A stretch of DNA of 64,000 nucleotides from Favolaschia claudopus (taxonomy: Eukaryota > Basidiomycota > Agaricomycetes > Agaricales > Mycenaceae). Below are positions 34,647 through 46,006 of the stretch, piece after piece. The stretch spans positions 1,612,001-1,676,000 of the forward strand of contig JAWWNJ010000032.1 in NCBI GenBank assembly GCA_037176885.1. Reading direction: 5' to 3'. Both the position numbers and the translations under genes were made by a program. The notes below the pieces were generated by a model. The model was given only the letters and a program-made list of their open reading frames with translations, was not told the DNA's origin and did no database searches. Numbering within the stretch: the first letter of the stretch is position 1; every line of letters starts with the position of its first letter.

Positions 34647-36659
34647 CTATTTCGAACAGTACAAATCAATTATCTCTTGCACCTTCTCTTCCGCCCTATT
34701 AGACTGAACGATCTGCGCAAACGTCATACTATTCGCATACATCCTCAATTCGTTGTGCACCTTCCATGCGCTTGACTTCTGATAACTCTCAACAGCAGAA
34801 TCAATATGCGCTTGAGTGAGGTGGCGCGGTGGGGGGAGATCCAGTGTTTCGAGGAAGAGGTGGTCCATGATGAGGGTGAGGTCGCAGATGTAGGCCATGA
34901 GACAGCGAAGGGCTTCGGGGCTGTGCGGTAGCCAGTATAAGAGGCATGGGTATGATAATAAATTTCAGTGAAGATAATAAAGTGAATGCAACATACGTTT
35001 GGACGTAACGAGAGGCGATCCACTCCACGAACATCTTTGAGAGACCGATGGCGACCAACACCGGTCCGGCAGCAGCTGTGATAGTGGTACCGATGCCAAT
35101 AAGGGTTTGAAAACGATCGACATCGTCGCTAAAAAAAATTAGCGGTAATGGATCAAGAGGAAGCTCGGAAGATTAGTAAATTTCACTCACAACCAAGAAC
35201 GTATTTCCTTATCTTCTGGAACGAGGAACTGGATGAGCGAGTATATTCTCTGTTTAAAGGCTTCGCTGGCGAGGAACTGGGTAGTGTCCTGGATGAGCAT
35301 GTTTTTTTTTCCAAATAAGGTTGAATTGCCTCATACCTCGTCCGGATCATTGAAATTCCAACTTGCAGTGATTTCGAAATGAATCGTCCTCAGACAGTTC
35401 TCTAGCGTGGAGCCAAAAAGCTTCGTAGTTGAGGCGAGACCGCGCCAGTATCCTGGGATACCGAACTCGAATTTTGTCAAACACAATCAGGATACAAAAC
35501 TGACCTTGCATTCCGATGCTGAAAACAAAGATACAATCAGTCTCGGCCTGCGACCACGAATTAATGACATACTCAATGGAGCCGTCGACCTTGTCCCGAG
35601 GGCTCCTCCTCTGCGCCACCGTGGTCACAAACCAAACGCGGTTCTCAACCTTGTCTCGTGTAGTGTGGACCAGTGACTTCAAAGCTCCTTCATCCATGCA
35701 TATTCCCACTGAAACATGCTCAAAGACCCCTCGCGTAATGAATGAAGCGCGCCAATGCTCACCAGATGTCCGAACATACGGAAGCAGAGGCTGAGATTTC
35801 CGGAGCGGAATATCACAAATCTCTACGAACTTCTTCTCACTTCTTTGGGCAACGATGGCTTCGCAGTCAGACAACTCCATCTCCGCTTCGGTCAGCTCTT
35901 GTTCAATCCGCGTCTGCAATTTGTCGAATTGAGTGAATACGACAATGAGTGGGACTGGCGAATCTTGAATTTAGACAAGTTCATAGCACGTATCGGTGAT
36001 GAATGCGTACCGTTCTTATCCAATGCGAACTGAATAAATTCCTCGTCACCCGTTTCGAGTACGCGGCCTCCTGCATGCGGAATTTTGATGCAGAGCCTAC
36101 AGAAAATTCTTGAGAAACAATGATCGCAAAGCAATGCGACCTTTGTTCACCAAACAACATGGACTTGATCCTGAATCGCGACATTTTCTGCACTTCGGGC
36201 CCTCAGGAAGTTGATCGCCTTCTTGAGATTCGCGTCTTGCCCAGGCTCGAATCCCATCGAATCATGTAAAACGAGGTGACGATTATCGGGAGATGTGATT
36301 TCGTCCTCGATGTTACAAATGCCTGGAGCATTGTGGGAAACCACCTGCAAAGATCGCAATGAGGAATCAATCTTTAGGGCAGTCGCTGAGGGGCTTACAG
36401 TTACTTGCTGCTTGATCCCAAAGACGTGATTGATGAGCGAGGATTTTCCCGCGCCAGACTGGATCACAGGAGAGTCATTGGAAACAGGAAAGCTAGATAT
36501 TGAGACTAGTATAAAAATCCCACCTTTCCGACCACAAGGACTCGCAATCTACGATGTGCGCGTTTGGAACGATCAGATTCATAAAGGAACTGACTCGTAC
36601 TTGGGACATTTAGCCAATCTTTTGTCGGTTTCGAGAGGTAATGTTCCGCTGCTCGTCAT
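34647..36659 (-). CDS. GTPase gene M3: G-domain protein, apparently intact
   Basis: Paralogue of M1 with the same twelve-exon layout. The start ATG is at 36657-36659, the last exon ends at 34647. The P-loop reads GKSGAGKS, again cut by an intron after GK. G3 is DSMG and G4 TQFD. The acceptor of the second exon lies nine bases further in than in M1, removing three residues in frame. The hydrophobic segment (GIGTTITAAAGPVLVAIGL) and the helical last exon are kept. I followed the frame through each junction and saw no stop. It is divergent from P4, with an upstream region twice as long as in the other pairs. Confidence 0.8.
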
Positions 36660-38153
36660 CTGGTGGGCCTAGTAGTACCAAGGTAGAAGTGGCGGATAAG
36701 GTGTCTGGCTAAGGAGGCTGAGGCGCCGTTTCTAACCTGGTTATCGCAGGGTACACACGTGTGTCAAAGCGAATAACAATAGAACCTTCCCGTCCCTCGA
36801 CGGCATCGGAAACCCGGTGTTTGCGGTGCTTCCAAAGGAAGTTGCAGGTCATATAGTTGGGTCATAGGACGCGTAGAATCTCCCTAAATCCGTTCTATAG
36901 TGCGGGTAAGGATACTGTGCAATCTGCTGTTCGGTATCGCCCGTATCGAAAGTCGAAAGGAACTGCGTTAGTACGGTATTGATTAATTAATTGACCGTTC
37001 TTTAACGAGATGGCGAGTCGGCGCTGCAATATCCCCTTGCAGCGAAGCCATTCTGTCGTCTTCCCTTGAGATACCTGGAATCTAATTTGGTGAGTCTCAC
37101 CAGTGCATGCTATGCCTTTCATATCACTGCGTTCTGCGGCGTGGTTTCCTTCAGATCCCTGCCCATCGTGAACTCGACAAATCAGGAATTAATTTCTGTT
37201 TCTTTCACTCAGCTGAACCAAAGTTGGCCTTTTACTGAGTCAACGCTGCGGATATTCATCTACGGAATCGCTTTATACCTGGGGTGAGATGAGGTGACAT
37301 GTTTCTCCCCGCTTACGACTGGCATGTGTCGACCGCAACTGAAGTCGACCGTGCAGAATTTAGCTTTTCCCAAGCGTTTTCCGGATTCGAATCTTTGCGC
37401 CTTCGATTTTTTTTTCGCGCTGAACTTCGGATTAGGCTCGCCTTCAAATCATCTGCTTCGTCACATTTCTAGTGCCCACCATTTGCCGGAGCGAAGCGGA
37501 GGCCCGTCTTGTCAACGTCTTGTGCTCTGTAAAGTCAAGTGTAAGTCAAGTGTGGGAAATTTTACCGCTACTTAACAGATATAGGCCGTAGTTTACATGT
37601 GGGGCACGGTATTAGTACGGCACACCGCCCGTTCCTTTTAGGGACCATACGGTTAATATATCCTCCTCCTCAGCAGCGTGCAAGTGTGAATTCCACGAGC
37701 TTCCACGAGACTGTCAAGAGCACAAGGAGCAAAAAATTTACATACTTAATACCTGATTTGGCTGTTGCCGATTGAAATCAAAATCAATATGATAGGCATC
37801 GCATTCCAGATTCCCAACCTCGCCAGAGTCTCGACTCGGACCACCACCACACAATGTTCTATGCAAGTTTTATTCGAGTTCTATGGCTTTCCTCCCCCTC
37901 GTCGCAGAAAGCACTGAGCAAGGGGTCTATTCTCGTTGTCATTCGAAGCTGAACGAGAAGCATGTGAACTCTCATTGACCTGTCACTCCTATCAAGCGCC
38001 CAAAGACTATTCAGGGTTGATTCAGGGCGAGCCTGGGAGCGCAGCGGCGTTCTCTGTCTCGGGACTCTGGCACCGCACGTTTCCCGTTATTTTTACCGTT
38101 TATAACTGTGTAATGCGTCCCGAATTGACCATATCCAACCTTCCTCCGCGCAT
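36660..38153. promoter_or_regulatory. Shared upstream region of M3/P4 with an 0.8-kb insertion
   Basis: About 1.5 kb against 0.65-0.73 kb in the other head-to-head pairs. Homology to the M1/P1 region breaks at about 36,890 and resumes at about 37,700 (AGAGCACAAGG), so roughly 800 bp are extra. I could not find convincing inverted ends or a target duplication. The P-side signals are intact: TATCAAGCGCCC at 37990-38001 and TTTATAAC at 38099-38106. Confidence 0.5.
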
Positions 38154-40799
38154 ATGGACGCCGTCCTCGACATTCGCAGCAATTTATCGCACTTCCGCAT
38201 CCTCATCCTTGGAAGGGCAAATGCTGGGAAGACAACAATCCTGAAGAAGGTCTGCAACTCCATCGACGACCCGGAGATCTATGGTCCAGACGGTAAAGAG
38301 GCACGTCGTCGGATATTGGGCAGGGAGAGACCGGCACTGAACCCGCGTAGATCGACCCCTCGATTGTGAAGGAATCAGAAGGGGTATGTATCCCATTGCA
38401 TGACTTTTTGTAATCTCAGGATCGACACAGCGAGGGCTGCACGACATTGAGAATCAATTGATTTTCAAGAGCAACCCGCAATTCATTTTTCACGACTCCC
38501 GCGGTTTCGAATCTGGATCTGCGCTAGAAATTCTCCGAGTCAAGTTGTTTATCACGAGACGTGCTGAGGAACCCACGTTGGCTGAGCAGCTCCACGCAAT
38601 TTGGTTGGTTAATTTCCCTTCGATAAATTTATACCACAGGCCTTGCCTATCATGCCAGGTATTGCCTCCCAACCGATACAGACAGGCCCCTTCTAGCAGC
38701 GGATCAAGCATTCTTCGAGAACGATGTTGCTCGCAAAGGATAGTCATTTTCTTCTTCATTCGTGATGCGCAATGGTCTGACTGACTCCAAAGTGCCCCTC
38801 ATCGCAATATTCACCAAATTCGACGGTCTCATCACGGAGGCAAACAACAACCTACTAACGGGTGGAGTGATATCAATGATTGAGAGGCGAAAGCGTCAAA
38901 ACGAAAGAGCACGAGAGATGCTCGAAACTAACTTTTTAGGGCCTCTCAAGTCGAAGCAATACCCCCCAGCTGGCTATGTCCAGCTTGACAGTGAGTCGTG
39001 CTCCTACTCACTTTCGTCCCCGAGTTTTGTTGAGATGAATTTCTTTTAGATATGCTCGAGAAGACAAGTAGTTGCCACGAACTCATCGAGACAACGGCCA
39101 ACACTATCGACGACAAAGCCCTTCAGTTGTTGTTTGTATCTGTGCAACAAAACAATGTCAATGTCTGCATCAGATATGCCATAAGATAGTGAGTCATTTG
39201 TGGCTATTTCACTTTGCAAGTTAGTAACTTGCGGGTATTTTTTTCCCAGCAATTTGGACTCGGATACATTGTTCGGTAAGTACCAATGGCATTGGCCTGC
39301 TTACACGACTGCTTATGGCTTCGTAGAAATTGTAGAGGAGACTCTGTGTTGGTTCCCTCATGTATGGGTGAGTCTTGAAGTGATGCATGTTCGGCTTCAA
39401 TGTTCTCAGCATGCCTTTTGTAGAAGGTAAGGATGCGTATCGCAACAGCCTCCAATGTTCAGAGCAATTGATTCATTCTCGTACAGTCGGGCGAGGTGAA
39501 TGGTTCAAATTTCTTCATACCCACGTCTGTGCTGGCGTATTGACCAAGTATGCAGATAGTGAGCAGACTTTGTCGTATTTTGTTGATCGAGCTGACTAGT
39601 CCAAGTATGTGAGTGCGGGGCTTCTTTCCGATGCCACTTGACGCCTCTCCATATAGGATCAGGCAAGTATTCTTTGCTGTATGCCAATTTGTCGCGGGTA
39701 AACGATTTTACAGAATGTAAGTACATTCTACGGTGTGTGCTATGTTCTTGTTGCGAATGTCCCGCCATCTGGTAGCAGATAATGAGGGTAAGCGCAATCT
39801 TTTCGATATCTCTGATCATTGTTCACATATAGCTCGTAGCCGGTCAGTGAAACTTGTGTCGTGGCGATTCATTAAATGTACTGACCAGCAGCATTTCAGA
39901 GACTTGTGAGTCGAATCGATCTTGCTCTTTTGGACTCTCGTCCGAATATCTCTTTTGTAGGAGGTGCGTCACCTCGCTTGCCGTTCCACCGAGTATCAAG
40001 AGGACCCTATTTTGCAGCTGGTAAGGGCGCATTGAAGTACTTGTTAGGTTCACCTCCCGAGGCATATTACAGGCTGATGACGAGGTCTGATCTTTCTTCG
40101 AGACTCAGCTTGTCGCTCAATCATTTACAGGAGGTGTGTCAAGAACGGTCCTGAATGCATTGACTGTCCAACAGCTTTCTAGACCGTAATAGTATGTGAT
40201 CTTCCTAGCTGATCAAAGATCTTCTCTCATGCATCACAGTGGGTGAAGTCGACCCTTTGGACTTTGATAATCAAAAGTTAAAACTCACTCTATGATATTC
40301 TCCAGAAAAGAAATCTTGAGCTCTGCGCCAAGATTATGCGAGACAAGTATCCCAACTTTGAGCAGGATCCAGCGTCTCCAAATGTTCAAATGATCATGGG
40401 TATGGGACAGTTAACGACAGCAGAGTCAACCAAAGTGATTGCGATTTAGCGATATGTATCTGCGCCGAACAAGGGTTTTCGGAAGGCTCTGCCAGGTCTC
40501 AAGGGTTTGTGCCGGCTTTCGAAAACGCAATGGAACACTATGCTGGCTCGGAGCTGGAGAAAAAAGTTATGCAAGAGTACCACAAGTCGTCCGGTGCGTT
40601 TCTCTTGAAAGTTGCCACCGAAAGGCTGCTGATGTGAGATGAAGCTTTATTAAGCCGCTTGGAAGATTACGAGAGATCCATAATACTGCGTGATATTGTT
40701 CTGAATCACCGTCTTCGTAGGTGCACAGTTCTTCACATTTGCATCGCATTTTGACGTGCTTTAGGCATCAGTCCTTCCGCTGAGGCTGCGGAGCATTAA
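38154..40799 (+). pseudogene. GTPase gene P4, premature stop near the C-terminus
   Basis: Paralogue of P1. The first exon, 38154-38300, has GRANAGKT and a GC donor (GCACGT). G3 is DSRG, G4 TKFD. The GTPase domain and microexon array are in frame. In the C-terminal exon the codon CGA of P3 (after RLLM) is TGA at 40635-40637, removing roughly the last 40 residues; the former end is TAA at 40797-40799. Because only the tail is lost, a shortened product may still be made, so pseudogene status is uncertain. Confidence 0.7.
39368..40305 (+). other. Microexon array of P4
   Basis: Same series with small differences: AAG, TCGGGCGAG, ATA, TCCAAGTAT, GATCAG followed by GCAAGT, AAT, CAGATAATGAGG, CCG, AGACTT, GAG, CTG, GCTGATGACGAG, GAG, ACCGTAATA and TGG. 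One intron-microexon pair present in P1 (AAAGCA) is missing, with the two flanking introns fused into one. Confidence 0.6.
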
Positions 40800-43700
40800 T
40801 TTACCTCGGACGGGGATCTCGTCACGTCAGAAGGCTCTAAAGATATGCTTACTTGTGTACCAAATCAATTTGAATCCCGTTTGAAATCAGTAAAACGGGG
40901 CATATATAAAATTCGATCGACTCGGGAGAAGGGTCCGAAAACGAAACCTCGTACTTGCCCGAATGCGTAGCGCGTCTGAGTGGTTGAAGGAATGTGAACG
41001 GGGATAGCTGATGAAGTGAGAAGAAATGAAACGAAATCAGACTTCGAGTTTGCATCTCACAATCTAGATCTTGGTGCTCAAGATGGTGGTCGAAAGACTT
41101 TCTGAATTCTTTAGCGAAACGGCGGCAACGACTGCAACAGCAATGGAGTCCCTGAGAACTGTGTTTGGGGTTCGAGATTAAGCTAAAATCCAGTGCCGCA
41201 GGTCAAACCAGTACTCAGAAATATTTTCACTTGCACGAATTCAGCTTCCTTAGACTCAGCCTTCCTGAGCACGAAGTCTGCCGTTTAGTCAAGAAAGACG
41301 ATATCGACGAATGAAAACCCAACGGTAACTGTATTGATTAAATCCATGCTTCCATAGATTACTTTCAGGCAAGTTTTAGGCGGAGCGCATCGAAACGTAC
41401 TGTTCAACTTTCCCATCATAGTGATCGGCAAACTCCGGCGAGCCAATCATTGAGCTCAAATTGTCTCTGAGATCCTGTATCGATTGCTGCGCACGCAGAT
41501 TTCCGGATGAGGCTTTCTCACCGTTGATTATTATAATTCTTTATGAATGGTGTATGAAAGAACGACCGTGTTTCGATGGACCGTTGCCGAATGACACGGG
41601 GAATCTAGGATCAGAAATATGATGCCTATGTAGACAACTTACAGCGCGCTAGAAACCGCTAGAAACCTGTGGCGTCGTCGACCGTTTAAATCGAAATTCA
41701 AGCCTTTTCTTGAAGACTGAAGTTTCCTTGAATTGCCAAGCCACTGCGGGGTTTCAGGGTAGCTAGCGCATTCAGAACAGGCTCGAAATTGCAGACAGGA
41801 TGTTTTGTTGAATTTTAATCGGGGAGATAGCTCGTTTCTGCGATCGCCATGAAGGTTGGGAGCAAAGAGCTGTCGAGTGGGATATTGTTTATGCTTGATA
41901 TTTGTTGTGGCTTCCGATCCGGTTTCGGCAATCGCTCTAGCCGGCCCCCAAACATCTGCCACGTTGTCAGCGACCCCCTTGACCGCGCCCGGTATCCTCA
42001 ACGTCGTCATCCTCGATGCCGAGCTTGGATATTCTCCTCTCTTATCAGCAATCTCGCACTCTACGACATGATTCGAAACCTTGCTTCCAAAGCCACATCT
42101 GCCCCTAGCACTGGCACTTTCAATTTTGACACCAGTTTTACCTCGGCCCTGAAGCTCCTGCCGTTCGACGCTACCTGCTTTGAGTTGGATCTCGTCTTAT
42201 GGTCCTCGAAGTACTTTATCAGCAGGTTTCGGTTTTGTGACTCTATCTATGTAAGCTTTTTTGTCTTGCTGATTCATTCAGTGCTCACCGCGTTATTGAA
42301 AGCTGTATCGCACTCGGGAGGCTAGGGACGAGCGTGGTGCGACACCACCCCGGTTGTCTATGCTCGAAGCCAAGACAGTCGGACTCATTGTGGAAGGTCG
42401 GAGTCTGGTCGATTGTAGATCTATTGATTCGTACGCGGAAGCTCCGCGATGGAAGTAGAGCAGACAGCGGTGGACTCGTTTGCCTTCGTATTCCTTTTCG
42501 CAAAGGTATGCATGCTCGTCATTCTTCATTTTGCTTTACCTGACTTTGATATCATATCGTAGGGCTATTTGAATTCCGCTCGAAGTATCACACATCTCGT
42601 ACATCGAAGTCACCGAGAGGAGGCGACCGAATGAGAGGAGGGTGGTACTGAGGTACGCGCGTTTCTCTCTATCCTAAATAAAACTTTCCTCACAATGGGT
42701 GGCAGCAGTATCTCGCTGATATCAGGCATGATCAAGTCCGCGCCACCTCTTTCACATCCATTTCGAAGGGATCCTGTACACATACGACAGCACCTGCCTC
42801 CGTCTCCATCTCGCTTCGTCGCCTCCTTATTCACTGGACCTGGCCTCCGTCGACGGCCAGGGCTTTCTAGTCTGCATGGCATCTTGCGCATCGACATTGG
42901 CACGTCCAGGTGCCCGCGACGCAAGATTACCCGGACGAAGACGATAACGAGCGCCCCCCATCGCCCCTCACGGCCTATCCCTGTATCGATTCTCCATTCC
43001 CCTGCCCCGGCTTTGCTCGCTGTCCCTACTCCCGCCGCTTCCATATCTCTTCCTCCCCTCTCTCCTGCCCTTTCCCCGATACGCTCTTCGACCCTACAGT
43101 CATTGTTTTCGCCACCCACAGACGACGAGCGCGAAAGCGGGATTCTCCCCTGAAACCCGACAGCATCCCGACGCTGCTGACCATCTGCTTTGCTCCTCTG
43201 CCGTCGGTCTTGGAGTGTCGCTCTGACGCCGGCGCAAGCTCCTTCGAGGGCGGTGTGGTGTTCTGCGTGAGAGACATCGCTCTCCATCGATGCAGGGTCA
43301 GGGGGCGAGATTGGGGTGTGGGTGCGCAGTGAGGAGGGGAAGAAGGTAGGTACGACGACAGCCAGATGTCGCGCTGAGATGGGTCTCCATGACGGTGGAC
43401 TTGGCGGGGGGTGGGAGGAGGGAAGTGGGGGAGTTTGGCGTGCAGGGTACGATGCCTTGGTGCTGCCGAAGAGCGGAAGCCGGACGAGTGACAGGCGGGG
43501 GAGGTGGGGCGAAAGGTGCGTCTTTCCATTCTTCCTCTTCGCCTTGCTTGGTGTCGGTGCTGACGAGATCAATAGCTCCGATGTCGACAGGATGGAGGTG
43601 GGACGCGGCGCCGGCGATGATGATGAGGGTGGATCGAGGTCAGGTGTTTGTACTCCCTCCGCGCCTGCCTTCCGCGATCCTGCTTCTCTTCTCCCTCGTA

Positions 43701-44540
43701 GCGTTCTCGTGGTCGAATTTGTGCTCTCCGTCGCCCTCCGCCGGCACTCGTCGCTCCTCATACTCACCTTGATGCCATCTATCTGCGGAGACACACTACG
43801 GATTCTCGAAGCATCTCACGTCGCAGGATGAGATGTTGCAGTGCAGGTAAAAGCGGGTGCGGGTGCAGACGTGGTTGGGGACGGGATTGGGGATGTGGAT
43901 GATAACGAGACGAGCAAGAGGCTCGAGGAGGAGCTGTCGCTTGAATGAAGAGCATTTCTTTCACCGAGCCGAGGCAGGAGCGTGGCTGTGAGACGATGGC
44001 GCTCGGCAGCGCGGTAGAGACCTCGTATTGGGCGCGCCCTCGAGGGCGAGGAAGCGAGCGTATCGGCGGGGGCCTCGCAGGGACTAACGCACTGGCGGCC
44101 GCTTCAGGCGTTGCCCCTCCAACGGCCGACTTGTTCTTCACACAACGATTTTTCACGCACCTTCTACTGCGGGATCTGCTCTTCATACCGCCCCACCCCC
44201 CGGCGATGGTCGATGCCTCTTCCTTGTGCGCCTCTCAGTCAGCGACGTGGCATCTCGGTCAGCAGCACCGCCATACATAACGAAATTTCCTTTTTGGGAC
44301 GGAAATGTCGCGTCAATATTTTTTGATCTTTGGGAGTGAGCGGCTTAAAAGCTGCCCAGGGGCGGGACGCTGTAGATGTATGCATGAGACGCCTGCTGTT
44401 TGCTTGTGCATCTCATTTTCTCCCCATCCCTCATCGTACTCCTAAGTTGATGCACTTGCGCCAACACAATTTTAATGTCCGCAGGAAATTCTCCATTGTC
44501 TGGCTTGCATGTTGAATCGGTTGCCTGGCCTTTTTTTGGT
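40800..44540. repeat. P4 downstream region and array spacer S4
   Basis: Matches the sequence after P3 and then S2/S3 through all landmarks; the tail resembles that of S2 (TTTTTTTGG and the block near 44,530). A 394-codon minus-strand frame (42610-43794) lies in the GC-rich part but has low-complexity composition, is absent in the other copies and shows no motif. No confident gene. Confidence 0.65.
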
Positions 44541-45262
44541 GATATCGAGCTTCGCATCTTCGAACCTCTTGCCCTCGCTTGACCCCCCAATGTACAGAAC
44601 ATAATCGATTCTTCATTGATTATTTTGGATAAGTCTTCATCGGAGGAATAGTCTTGCGTGGCCCGTTCCATTCAAACAACTATCTGCGTTCTTTGCAGCA
44701 ATAATCTTGACCTTCGACCCGGATCGCCCCCGCAGACATGTGCGCAGCTCATGCGAACGAAAAGCCCGAATCTTCGAGAAGGAGAAACTCGTGAACTTTC
44801 TTGCTTTGAGCGACGCTCGTGGTGCTTTTGGAAGCCGAAAATTCACTGGCGAAATTATCTTCACACTCACCCCACCCAGTACCGGTGTGTTGCGGCTCTC
44901 CCAATTCACTCTATCGAGCGAAGCTGAGCACCTGCCAAACCACATACGGCGCCAAGAATTTCGTGCGGCACATATTCGGAAACGTGAACCTCTCTGTTTG
45001 CAGTGTTAAATTCGGTTGTAAGTTCATTTCGTCTTATCTTGAGTTGAGCTCATTGCTGATTATCTTGAGCCTTAGGATCTACCGTCATTTCCATGACAAT
45101 TTTCCAGTACTCAGTGAATTTGTTTCGACTGAAGTCATCATTGGGGTGTGTGGTCGACGCCGACCACGTTTTCCGAAGTTGTTGCGGATGAGTCTGGGCG
45201 GTAAAGAGTATATAAATCACCGGCCATGCATTTTTCACGTCGCATCTCGCTCAAGGTTCGGT
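44541..45262. other. Right edge of the array, no confident gene
   Basis: Array homology ends here. A 100-codon plus-strand frame (44707-45009) shows no family I recognise and no clear splice partners. Confidence 0.4.
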
Positions 45263-45848
45263 ATGGTCGTCAACATGCACAGGTTCGTAACCTTTACTTC
45301 TCCCTTAGGTCGTGCAACTGCACTTGGACACATCACCCATTCTCATTCTTCTTTACATGTTCCGCTCTACAGCATCCTCTTCGCCGTTTCCTCGCTTCTC
45401 CTCGCAGCCTCCGTCTCCGGATTCACCATCTCCGCCCCCGTCAACGCGCGCGCCGGCCACCTCACCGATATTCACTGGACCTACCAGCCAGATCGCGATC
45501 CCGCCACTTTCAATTTATTCTTGACCAACGCGAGCTATGCATTCAATGTGCAGGCAATTTTGGGGGAGAATCTGAGGAGTGAAAGTGGTGAGATTACTGT
45601 GGTAGTACCGGTGACGGTGAAGGCTGGGTGAGTTTACCTTGGATTCCAAGCGACGATTCAAGTCGTTTTGTTTTTTAATTTCAACTGAATTGGTGAATTA
45701 GAGAGGGATATGCGTTGCTTATGACGGAATCTACGTATGTTTCTCGAGTCCTGTTGTTGTTTCGTTTATTTGTATCTGAATTCTTGACGCCAGAAATTGG
45801 GATTGGATTTTGGCTTCCAGCCCGACATTCTCGATTGCTGCGGCTTGA
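45263..45848 (+). CDS. Small secreted Kre9/Knh1-like protein, 120 aa
   Basis: Exons 45263-45282, 45373-45627, 45702-45734 and 45794-45848 join in frame; introns are 90, 74 and 59 bp with GT-AG ends. Splicing the first intron produces a clean signal peptide (HSILFAVSSLLLAASVSG) that is lost if the intron is read through. The mature part (FTISAPVNARAG, then IHWTYQPD, LFLTNASYAF) matches the N-terminal Ig-like domain of the Kre9/Knh1 family (Ser-Thr-rich GPI-anchored membrane family in fungi). It ends in FSIAAA with no Ser/Thr-rich tail or GPI signal, so it is a domain-only, probably secreted form. Known members affect cell-wall beta-1,6-glucan; that role here is inference. A second in-frame ATG at 45275 is an equally good start. 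Confidence 0.8.
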
Positions 45849-46006
45849 AGGATCCGGTCAAATTAGGGGTGCCACGAAATATTTTGTTTGTCGGCAGGGT
45901 TTCTGTATCTATTGCGAAGAACTGGTGTGACACCATAGGCGCATGTAAGGTTGATTGTTCCCGATAGGGCGGGGCGGCGTACCGAAGAGTATCGTCTCGG
46001 CCCGAG

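Noticed and set aside
42610..43794. 394-codon minus-strand open frame in S4
   Set aside because: Ser/Pro/Arg-rich low-complexity translation in a GC-rich stretch; the other spacer copies break it in different places and no domain is visible.
44819..45631. 270-codon frame as the full Kre9-like protein
   Set aside because: It reads through the first intron and a non-conserved upstream region; splicing at 45283-45372 gives a proper signal peptide.
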